From Streptomyces sp. NBC_00483 (GTDB lineage: Bacteria; Actinomycetota; Actinomycetes; Streptomycetales; Streptomycetaceae), in the NCBI RefSeq assembly GCF_036013745.1, contig NZ_CP107880.1, positions 6,324,001 to 6,388,000 on the forward strand: a DNA stretch of 64,000 bases, given 5' to 3'. Positions 9,577 to 16,890 of this stretch are shown here, piece by piece. Under the pieces are notes generated by a model that was given only the letters and a program-made list of their open reading frames with translations, was not told the DNA's origin and ran no database searches. The translations under genes and the position numbers were made by a program. Position 1 is the stretch's first letter; every line of letters begins with the position of its first letter.

Positions 9577-10719
9577 TCAACTTTGCGTTCCGGACTCTCC
9601 CGGAAGTGTGACCTTGATCCGGCAGCCCCGCTCGGATTCGGCCACCCGGATCTGTCCGCCGTGCAGTTCCACGGCCCAGCGGGCGATGGCGAGGCCGAGG
9701 CCCGTGCCGCCGTCGCCCTTGCCCTTGTCGCTGCCGGAGTCGGCGTCGCCCCGGTTGAAGCGCTCGAAGACCTTGTGCCACTCGGACTGCGGGATGCCGG
9801 GGCCCTCGTCGAGCACTTCGAGGTCGAGCGACTCGGGGTAGGGGCCGCGCCGGGCGAGCACGGTGACGCGGCCGTGCTGCGGGGAGTGCTTCACCGCGTT
9901 GTCGATGAGGTTCGCGACGACCTGGTGGATGCGCTCCGGGTCGGCGTGCGCCGTCAGCTCGGGCGGCGAGACGTCGAGGTGCAGATGGACGTCCGTACGC
10001 GTATGGGTGCCGGAGCCCGAGGCGATTCCGGCGCGCTGGGAGACCGCCATGTTGGCCTCCTTCAGGACGCCCGACAGATACGGCCAGACCTCGAAGCGGC
10101 GCGTCTTCAGCGGCACGACGCCGTTGTCCAGGCGGGACAGATCGAGCAGCGTGTCGACGAGGCGGCCGAGCCGCTCCGTCTGTTTGAGCGCGGTGCGCAT
10201 CGTCTCGGGGTCGGGGGACATCACCCCGTCGACGACGTTCTCCAGGACCGCGCGCAGGCCGGCGATGGGCGTGCGCAGCTCGTGCGACACATTGGCCACG
10301 AGCTCCTTGCGCTGCTGGTCCTGGGCCGCCAGCTCGTCGGCCATGCGGTTGATGGTGACCGCGAGGTCACCGATCTCGTCGCGCCGGCCCGCGCCGCGCA
10401 CCCGGCGCGAGTAGTCGCCGTTGGAGATGAACCGGGCGACCGTGTTCATCTCGTCGAGCGGGGCCGTCAGCGAGTGCGCCACGAACTGCGTGATCAGCAG
10501 CGTGGCGATGATCGAGAACACCGTGATGAAGCGCAGCTCCGTCGCCGTGTACATCGCCACCATGAGCAGGCCCGTGGTGATGAAGACGGAGACGACGACG
10601 AGCGTGCCGAGCTTCGCCTTGACGGAGAAGGGGCGCAGACCGCCGGACGCCCACTGAGGGTTGAACGGCGGCCGGTGCGGCCGCCCGCCCACTGCCCGGT
10701 TCCGGTCCCCGCCGCTCAC
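9577..10719 (-). CDS. Two-component sensor histidine kinase, HAMP-containing
   Basis: GTG 10719 overlaps the TGA of the response regulator gene (GTGA at 10716-10719), indicating coupled translation; 380 residues. Two hydrophobic segments (about residues 38-57 and 65-82) are separated by only about seven residues. They are followed by a HAMP domain, the dimerisation box VSHELRTPI with phospho-accepting His146, and HATPase boxes NLIDNAVKHS, DEGPGIP and GGTGLGLAIA. With almost no extracytoplasmic loop it resembles intramembrane-sensing kinases. It probably phosphorylates the regulator encoded immediately upstream. The signal is unknown. Confidence 0.9.
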   Translation of the reverse strand: MSGGDRNRAVGGRPHRPPFNPQWASGGLRPFSVKAKLGTLVVVSVFITTGLLMVAMYTATELRFITVFSIIATLLITQFVAHSLTAPLDEMNTVARFISNGDYSRRVRGAGRRDEIGDLAVTINRMADELAAQDQQRKELVANVSHELRTPIAGLRAVLENVVDGVMSPDPETMRTALKQTERLGRLVDTLLDLSRLDNGVVPLKTRRFEVWPYLSGVLKEANMAVSQRAGIASGSGTHTRTDVHLHLDVSPPELTAHADPERIHQVVANLIDNAVKHSPQHGRVTVLARRGPYPESLDLEVLDEGPGIPQSEWHKVFERFNRGDADSGSDKGKGDGGTGLGLAIARWAVELHGGQIRVAESERGCRIKVTLPGESGTQS

Positions 10720-11453
10720 GGGTTCGGCGTCTCCAGTGCGTAACCCACGCCGTGCACGGTGCGGATGCGCTCCGCGCCGATCTTCCGGCGCAGCGCCTTG
10801 ATGTGGCTGTCGACGGTGCGGGTGCCCGAGGCGTCCGCCCAGTCCCACACCTCGGCGAGCAGCTGCTCACGGGAGAGGACCGCGCGCGGCGTGTTCGCCA
10901 GGCACACGAGGAGGTCGAACTCGGTGGGAGTGAGGTGTACGTCCTCGCTCCTGACCCGCACGCGGCGCTGCGCGTGGTCGATCTCCAGCTCGCCGAGCCG
11001 CAGTATGCCGCTGCGCGGTGTCGTGGCGGCCAGCGCGGCCCGCTCGACCCGGCGCAGCAGCACGTGCACGCGCGCCGCGAGTTCCCGCATGGAGAACGGC
11101 TTGGTCATGTAGTCGTCGGCGCCGACGCCGAGCCCCACCAGCATGTCCGTCTCGTCGTCGCGCGCGGTCAGCATCATGACCGGCACCGGCCGCTGGGCCT
11201 GCACGCGGCGGCAGACCTCGAGGCCGTCGAAGCCGGGCAGCATGATGTCGAGGATCAGCAGGTCGGGCTGCCAGGCCTCGGCCGTGTCCACCGCCGCCGG
11301 GCCGTCCTGCGCGGTTTGCACGAGGAATCCCTCGGCGCGCAGTCGGGCGGCGATGGCGTCGACGATCGTCGGATCATCCTCGACGACCAGGACCCGTCGT
11401 TGGGCTCCCTGGGTCGTCGTGGTGGTGTTGTGGGAGGTGTGTGTCTGCTCCAT
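10716..11453 (-). CDS. OmpR/PhoB-family response regulator
   Basis: 245 residues: a Thr-rich N-terminal tail, a receiver domain (VLVVEDDPT acidic pocket, phospho-acceptor D69 in LLILDIMLPG, Lys in TKPFSMREL) and a winged-helix DNA-binding domain ending in TVDSHIKALRRKIG and IRTVHGVGYAL. Cognate regulator of the overlapping kinase gene. The pair lies upstream of kgd on the same strand, but a 240-bp gap makes co-transcription uncertain. Regulated genes are not evident from the sequence. Confidence 0.93.
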   Translation of the reverse strand: MEQTHTSHNTTTTTQGAQRRVLVVEDDPTIVDAIAARLRAEGFLVQTAQDGPAAVDTAEAWQPDLLILDIMLPGFDGLEVCRRVQAQRPVPVMMLTARDDETDMLVGLGVGADDYMTKPFSMRELAARVHVLLRRVERAALAATTPRSGILRLGELEIDHAQRRVRVRSEDVHLTPTEFDLLVCLANTPRAVLSREQLLAEVWDWADASGTRTVDSHIKALRRKIGAERIRTVHGVGYALETPNP

Positions 11454-11547
11454 CGCCCCGCCCCTGAATGCGCGCCGTCGTGACGCGCTTGACGCTTGAA
11501 TGATCTGGGTTTCGGACGTCAGCGTACGGGGAGTTACCGCCGGTCGG

Positions 11548-12267
11548 CTACGTGGGCCTCAGGGCGAGGTGCACCACGTCAGGGACGCCCCGGACAACCG
11601 GGATCTCTTCGGTGCGCACCGCCTGGAAACCGGCATTCCGCAAGGTTTCTTCGAAATTTGCTGACGGCTGTGCGGACCATACGGCGAGAACCCCGCCCGG
11701 GTCGAGTCGGTCCTTGCAGGCGGCGAGGCCTGAGGGTCCGTAAAGGGTGTCGTTGTCCTCGGTGACGGTCCAGTCCGGACCGTTGTCGATGTCGAGGCAG
11801 AGCGCGTCGTAGGTGTCCGTCGCCGTGTGCAGGTGCCGTACGAGGTCGGCCTCGACGATGTCGGTACGAGGGTCGGCGAGGGCCTCTGCGGACAGCTCGC
11901 GCAACGGGCCTTGCCGGTGCCAGTCGATGATCGCGGGCTCCCGCTCGACGACCGTGATGCGGCCCCAGCGCGGGTCGGCGGCGGCGTGCGCGAGGGAGAA
12001 GCCGACGCCGAGCCCGCCGATGAGGACACGCGGCTTCTTGCGGCCGGTGCGGCCGGTGCGGTCGGCGCGGCCGTCGAGGGCCGCGAGCGCCGAGTCGATG
12101 AGACGCCGCTCGGAGCGGCCGTCGGAGGTGTCCATCAGGAACGTGCCGTTGGCGATGATCTGGAGCAGGTCGCCGTGACGGCGCAGGACCACCTCGCCGA
12201 AGGGGCCTTCGCGGCGATCGAGGACGACGGGTGGACCGGGGTGGTGCAGGGTCGTCATGGCCGCCAT
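11548..12267 (-). CDS. Spermidine-synthase-like / class I SAM-fold protein
   Basis: 239 residues from ATG 12267; a second ATG three codons later is equally possible and no clear Shine-Dalgarno decides between them. The protein shows the Rossmann nucleotide-binding pattern VLIGGLGVGFSL followed by an acidic VVEREPAII strand end and LCLDIDNGPDW, as in spermidine synthases and fused SAM-dependent methyltransferases. It lacks an obvious polyamine-synthase gatekeeping motif, so methyltransferase versus aminopropyltransferase cannot be settled. It lies between the GNAT gene and the two-component pair on the same strand. Confidence 0.7.
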   Translation of the reverse strand: MAAMTTLHHPGPPVVLDRREGPFGEVVLRRHGDLLQIIANGTFLMDTSDGRSERRLIDSALAALDGRADRTGRTGRKKPRVLIGGLGVGFSLAHAAADPRWGRITVVEREPAIIDWHRQGPLRELSAEALADPRTDIVEADLVRHLHTATDTYDALCLDIDNGPDWTVTEDNDTLYGPSGLAACKDRLDPGGVLAVWSAQPSANFEETLRNAGFQAVRTEEIPVVRGVPDVVHLALRPT

Positions 12268-12375
12268 TGTGGCCGACGAGGTGGGTGACCCGCGGGCATT
12301 TTCTGTGGCCCACGTCTCACATGGCGCTCGTCACAGAGGGTGAACCGAACCAGGCCACGCAGTGCCACAACTGCT

Positions 12376-13035
12376 TTATGTGCCCGCGTACTTCGCGTTC
12401 GTCAGGGGCGCCTCGATGTGCCAGCCCACCGACTCGTAGAGGAACCGGCCCTCCGGGGTGCACGCCAGGACCGCACGGGTTGCGCCCTGGGTGTGGGCCA
12501 CTGACTGGAGCGTGGCCATGACCACGCGGCCGAGGCCCTTGCGGCGGTGGTGTTCCGAGGTTTCGATCTGGTCGACGACCGCGCTCGCGCCGGTCGGGGC
12601 GATCTGGCCGCGCGCCGCGAACGTGCCCGTGGTGTCGGTGAGCAGGACCCGGGTGACGCCGGCGCGGGTCCAGATGTGCCGGATGTAGCCGGTGGGGGCC
12701 GGGGGCGCGGTGGCCGGGGTCAGTTCCGTCGACATCAGGAAGTCGTCCGACCCGTATGGCTCCCATTCAGGGCCGAGCCACGGCAGTACCCGTTCCGGGT
12801 CCGCGAAGACCTTGAGGTGCGTGCCGCGGCCGCGCGTGGACTCGGCGACCTTGCGCACGACCTCCTCGCGCACGGCGTCGTTCGTGGCGCCGATGACGTG
12901 CCGGCTCACGTGCTCCGGCAGGCCCACATGAATCGTGTAACCCCAGGGCTCGACGAGTGGGGGAGCGGCGCCGCGCGAGGCGATCCAGCCGTCGATCCAG
13001 TTCCGTACGAGTTCCTCGCCCGTCACTGTCGTCAT
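12376..13035 (-). CDS. GNAT family N-acetyltransferase
   Basis: ATG 13035 is preceded by GAAGGG about 11 bases upstream; 219 residues. The C-terminal half carries the GNAT core with the acetyl-CoA loop HHRRKGLGRVVMATL (Q/RxxGxG/A type) and a final FLYESVGWHIEAPL strand typical of this fold. The N-terminal half (about 100 residues) is a divergent region seen in streptomycete GNAT proteins. Substrate unknown. Divergent from lon, with 172 bp between the starts. Confidence 0.82.
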   Translation of the reverse strand: MTTVTGEELVRNWIDGWIASRGAAPPLVEPWGYTIHVGLPEHVSRHVIGATNDAVREEVVRKVAESTRGRGTHLKVFADPERVLPWLGPEWEPYGSDDFLMSTELTPATAPPAPTGYIRHIWTRAGVTRVLLTDTTGTFAARGQIAPTGASAVVDQIETSEHHRRKGLGRVVMATLQSVAHTQGATRAVLACTPEGRFLYESVGWHIEAPLTNAKYAGT

Positions 13036-13166
13036 GTCCGCACGCACCCTTCGGCGTAAGACCCGCGTTGGCCCAGTAGGTATTACATATGCCATGCCGC
13101 CAGGGTCGGAAGGCGTGATCGCTGACAGCGAACGGGTGGGGCGGAACATCTGAAGGCTCCCGGGCA

Positions 13167-13185
13167 TTGAGTCCATGTAACTCAA
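13167..13185. promoter_or_regulatory. HAIR operator (HspR binding site) upstream of lon
   Basis: TTGAGT-N7-ACTCAA inverted repeat. It matches the HAIR consensus CTTGAGT-N7-ACTCAAG except at the outermost base of each arm. It ends 22 bp before the lon start, where a repressor would overlap the promoter or transcription start. Repression of streptomycete lon by HspR is established, so the functional reading is strong. Confidence 0.87.
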
Positions 13186-13207
13186 CTTGACTGCCAAAGG
13201 GGAGATC

Positions 13208-15610
13208 ATGGCTTCGACGTCCACACCGCTCACCCTGCCCGTGCTGCCGCTCGACGACGAGGTCGTGCTGCCCGGAATGGTGGTGCCCCTGGACCTCAGC
13301 GACACCGACGTACGGGCCGCGGTGGAGGCCGCGCAGGCCGCCGCGCGTACTGGACCCAGCAAGCCGAAGGTGCTGCTTGTTCCACGTATCGACGGGACGT
13401 ACGCGAACACCGGCGTGCTCGGCACCGTCGAGCAGGTCGGCCGCCTCGCCGACGGCGACCCCGGCGCGCTGATCCGCGGCGTCGGCCGCGTACGCATCGG
13501 CGCCGGCACGACCGGTCCCGGCGCCGCCCTGTGGGTGGAGGGCCTGACCATCGAGGAGGAAGTGCCGGACCCGCTGCCGGGTGCCGTCACCGAACTCGTC
13601 AAGGAGTACAAGGCGCTCGCCACGAACTGGCTGAAGAAGCGCGGCGCCTGGCAGGTCGTGGACCGCGTCCAGGCCATCGACGACGTCTCCGCACTCGCCG
13701 ACAACTCCGGCTACTCGCCGTTCCTCACCACCGCCCAGAAGGTCGAGCTGCTCGAGGCCGCCGACCCGGTGGAGCGGCTGAAGCTCGCCACCGGCCACCT
13801 GCGCGACCACCTCGCCGAGCAGGACGTCGCCGAGTCCATCGCCAAGGACGTACAGGAAGGCGTCGACAAGCAGCAGCGCGAGTTCCTGCTGCGGCGCCAG
13901 CTCGACGCCGTGCGCAAGGAGCTGCGCGACCTGAACGGGGAGTCGGAGGGCGAGGAGTCCGACGACTACCGCACCCGCGTCGAGGCCGCCGACCTCCCGG
14001 AGAAGGTCCGCGAGGCCGCCCTCAAGGAGGTCGAGAAGCTGGAGCGGGCGAGCGATCAGTCGCCCGAGGGGTCGTGGATCCGGACCTGGCTCGACACCGT
14101 CCTCGAACTGCCGTGGAACGAGCGGACCGAGGACGAGTACGACATCCAGGGCGCCCGCGCCGTCCTCGACGCCGAGCACGCGGGCCTGGACGACGTGAAG
14201 GAGCGGATCACCGAATACCTGGCCGTGCGCAAGCGCCGCGCGGACCGCGGCCTCGGCGTGGTCGGCGGCCGTCGCGGGGGCGCCGTGCTCGCGCTCGTCG
14301 GCCCGCCCGGCGTCGGCAAGACCTCGCTCGGCGAGTCCGTCGCGCACTCGATGGGCCGTAAGTTCGTCCGCGTCGCGCTCGGCGGCGTACGGGACGAGGC
14401 GGAGATCCGGGGCCACCGGCGTACGTACGTGGGTGCCCTGCCGGGCCGCATCGTGCGCGCCATCAAGGAGGCCGGGTCGATGAACCCGGTGGTCCTCCTC
14501 GACGAGGTCGACAAGGTGGGCTCCGACTTCCGCGGCGACCCGGCCGCGGCCCTGCTCGAAGTCCTCGACCCGGCCCAGAACCACACCTTCAGGGACCACT
14601 ACCTGGAGGTCGAACTGGACCTGAGTGATGTGGTGTTCCTCGCCACCGCGAACGTTCTGGAGGCCATCCCGGAGGCCCTCCTCGACCGTATGGAACTCGT
14701 GCGTCTCGACGGCTACACCGAGGACGAGAAGATCGTCATCGCCCGCGACCACCTGGTCCCGCGCCAGCTGGACCGCGCGGGTCTCGCGGCCGACGAGGTC
14801 ACCATCGGCGACGACGCGCTGCGCAAGCTGGCCGGCGAGTACACGCGTGAGGCCGGCGTACGCAACCTGGAGCGGTCCGTGACGCGGGTGCTGCGCAAGG
14901 TCGCCGCGCAGCACGAACTGGGCGAGCGGGAGCTGCCGTTCACCGTCGGCGAGGGTGATCTGCGTTCGCTGATCGGGCGACCGCACCACGTGCCGGAGTC
15001 GGCGCAGGACCCGGCCGAGCGGCGCACGTCCGTGCCGGGCGTGGCGACCGGGCTCGCGGTCACCGGGGCCGGTGGTGACGTGCTCTTCGTGGAGGCGTCG
15101 CTCGCCGACCCGGAGACGGGTGCGGCGGGGCTCACGCTCACCGGTCAGCTGGGCGACGTCATGAAGGAGTCGGCGCAGATCGCGCTCTCCTTCCTGCGCT
15201 CGCACGGCGCCGAACTGGAGCTGCCCGTCACCGACCTGAAGGAGCGCGGCGCGCACATCCACTTCCCGGCGGGCGCGGTCCCGAAGGACGGGCCGAGCGC
15301 GGGCGTCACGATGACGACGGCGCTCGCGTCGCTGCTGAGCGGCCGCCTTGTCCGTACGGATGTGGCGATGACCGGTGAGGTGTCCCTGACCGGGCGCGTT
15401 CTCCCCATCGGCGGCGTCAAGCAGAAGCTGCTGGCCGCGCACCGGGCCGGGATCACGACCGTCATCATCCCGAAGCGGAACGAGGCGGACCTGGACGATG
15501 TTCCGGCGGAGGTGCTGGAGAAGTTGGAGGTGCACCCGGTGAACGATGTGCGGCAGGTGTTGGAGCTGGCGTTGGCGCCGGCGGAAGTGGCGGTGCCGGT
15601 CGCCGCGTGA
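13208..15610 (+). CDS. lon: ATP-dependent serine protease Lon
   Basis: ATG 13208 follows AAAGGGGAG (13196-13204); an in-frame TTG at 13187 would fall at the operator edge. 800 residues, normal for Lon. Domains: N-terminal substrate-binding domain (residues 1 to about 200), coiled-coil stretch, AAA+ module with Walker A GPPGVGKT at 365-372 and Walker B VVLLDEVDK, and the C-terminal protease with Ser697 (in PKDGPSAGV) and Lys740 (in GGVKQKL). Degrades misfolded and regulatory proteins in the cytoplasm. Expected to be heat-inducible through the adjacent HAIR site. Its 3' end converges on the TrmB/LuxR regulator through a dispersed hairpin element. Confidence 0.97.
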   Translation: MASTSTPLTLPVLPLDDEVVLPGMVVPLDLSDTDVRAAVEAAQAAARTGPSKPKVLLVPRIDGTYANTGVLGTVEQVGRLADGDPGALIRGVGRVRIGAGTTGPGAALWVEGLTIEEEVPDPLPGAVTELVKEYKALATNWLKKRGAWQVVDRVQAIDDVSALADNSGYSPFLTTAQKVELLEAADPVERLKLATGHLRDHLAEQDVAESIAKDVQEGVDKQQREFLLRRQLDAVRKELRDLNGESEGEESDDYRTRVEAADLPEKVREAALKEVEKLERASDQSPEGSWIRTWLDTVLELPWNERTEDEYDIQGARAVLDAEHAGLDDVKERITEYLAVRKRRADRGLGVVGGRRGGAVLALVGPPGVGKTSLGESVAHSMGRKFVRVALGGVRDEAEIRGHRRTYVGALPGRIVRAIKEAGSMNPVVLLDEVDKVGSDFRGDPAAALLEVLDPAQNHTFRDHYLEVELDLSDVVFLATANVLEAIPEALLDRMELVRLDGYTEDEKIVIARDHLVPRQLDRAGLAADEVTIGDDALRKLAGEYTREAGVRNLERSVTRVLRKVAAQHELGERELPFTVGEGDLRSLIGRPHHVPESAQDPAERRTSVPGVATGLAVTGAGGDVLFVEASLADPETGAAGLTLTGQLGDVMKESAQIALSFLRSHGAELELPVTDLKERGAHIHFPAGAVPKDGPSAGVTMTTALASLLSGRLVRTDVAMTGEVSLTGRVLPIGGVKQKLLAAHRAGITTVIIPKRNEADLDDVPAEVLEKLEVHPVNDVRQVLELALAPAEVAVPVAA

Positions 15611-15614
15611 GCCT

Positions 15615-15667
15615 GCGACGGGGCTGGGGTCTCGGGGCGCTGCCCCAGGCCCCGCTGGCTCTCGTCC
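15615..15667. repeat. Dispersed hairpin element, type 2, copy 1
   Basis: This 53-bp element matches in reverse complement the element at 41707-41759 with five mismatches. Its core is the hairpin GGGGC-GCT-GCCCC. It sits between convergent genes (lon and a regulator), where it may act as a terminator. Confidence 0.7.
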
Positions 15668-15710
15668 AAAGAGCGGGCTTGATTGGCCCTGGGCGCCGCT
15701 GTCTCTCGCG

Positions 15711-16742
15711 CTAAGAGGGGCTTGATTGCGTCAGCCAGCCCCGCAGTGTCGCCCGCACCCCCGCCTGAAAGCGCGTCTGCGCGTTCAGCATCGTCATCAG
15801 GCGGGTGATGCGGCGGCGCACCGTGTGGACGTGGACGTCCAGGCGGCGGGCGATCGCCTCGTCCTTGAGGCCCGAGGCGAGGAGCGTCAGCAGCTCGCGG
15901 TCCTCGTCCGTGATCTCGTCGGGGGAGTCCGCGCCGATCGGCACCGCCCGCTCCCACACCGCGTCGAAGAGGGGGACGAGGGCGTGGCTCAGGAGGGAGT
16001 CGCTGACGACGAGTGCCGAGGCCGTCGGGTCCGCCGCGTCCGTCGGCGGGAGCAGGGTCACCCTGCGGTCCACCGTGAAGAGCTTCGTCGGCAGGTCCTT
16101 GCCCACCCGGATCTGAACGCCCTGCGTGGCAAGGTCGTTGAGGCCCCGGGCGCGCCCCGGGAAGGTGAGGCCCTCCCGGTCCACCACCACCCGCACCCGC
16201 GCCCCGCGCCGTACGGGGGCCGCCACGTCGAGCGGTGTCGGCATGCCGTCCGGCTGGCTCGAGGCGTACGGCGGGCGGTCGAGCAGCGCCACTTCCGTGG
16301 TGGCGGAGGCCAGCATCGCCGCGACGCGCTCCGCGATGGCCCGGCCGCCGCGCACCGTCTCGATGCCCATCGCCCGGACGTCCCCCGGCGTGGCGGTCAG
16401 TAACCCGGCCGCCAGCCGGTCCACCGCCCCCGTCAGGTCCTCCAACTCGGCCGAGCGGCGCAGCAGTTCCGCCTGGTGCCGGTGGATCAGGTTGCGCAGC
16501 GCCGTGGCGGGCGGCACCGCGAGCGGGAGGGCGGCGCCGCGCGGCGACGGCAGCGTGCAGCCGCGCTCGGCGAGGTGGTCGAGGGCGTCCGCGACGCGGC
16601 GCGCGGGCAGCCCGGTCGCGCGGGCGAGCGCCGCCCGCGAGGCGAAGTCGGCGGCGCCGAGCAGCGCTTCGTAGACCCTCAGTTCGCTCTCGCCGAGGCC
16701 GAGGGCCTGCCACTGCGCGTCGTCGTGCCCAGCCGATGTCAC
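15711..16742 (-). CDS. TrmB/LuxR-type transcriptional regulator
   Basis: GTG 16742 is favoured because the protein then begins directly before the conserved LGLGESELRVYEALL of TrmB-type winged helices. An in-frame start at 16865 would add a Cys-rich stretch that looks non-coding. No strong Shine-Dalgarno supports either. 343 residues: N-terminal TrmB-like HTH (about 10-75), a central phospholipase-D-like sensor region, and a C-terminal LuxR-type HTH (TDEDRELLTLLASG...VHVHTVRRRI). Divergent from the M4 protease gene across a region with two 14-bp direct repeats, so it may control that gene and itself; this is inference. Confidence 0.8.
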   Translation of the reverse strand: MTSAGHDDAQWQALGLGESELRVYEALLGAADFASRAALARATGLPARRVADALDHLAERGCTLPSPRGAALPLAVPPATALRNLIHRHQAELLRRSAELEDLTGAVDRLAAGLLTATPGDVRAMGIETVRGGRAIAERVAAMLASATTEVALLDRPPYASSQPDGMPTPLDVAAPVRRGARVRVVVDREGLTFPGRARGLNDLATQGVQIRVGKDLPTKLFTVDRRVTLLPPTDAADPTASALVVSDSLLSHALVPLFDAVWERAVPIGADSPDEITDEDRELLTLLASGLKDEAIARRLDVHVHTVRRRITRLMTMLNAQTRFQAGVRATLRGWLTQSSPS

Positions 16743-16772
16743 CAGGGGATTTTCGGTTGATCCGTGCAGGCC

Positions 16773-16802
16773 ACACAAGTGGGCACGTACACAAGTCGGC
16801 AC
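16773..16802. repeat. Paired 14-bp direct repeats between regulator and protease gene
   Basis: ACACAAGTGGGCAC (16773-16786) and ACACAAGTCGGCAC (16789-16802) differ at one base and start 16 bp apart. They lie in the divergent promoter region of the TrmB/LuxR regulator and the metalloprotease, the usual place for regulator binding sites. Confidence 0.65.
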
Positions 16803-16890
16803 CTGGAACGCATTGTTCGCACACCCGCTCCGGTACTTGCATGGCCGCATCCGATATCCGTTCACGCGTCAGTGACACCGGAGGGGCACC

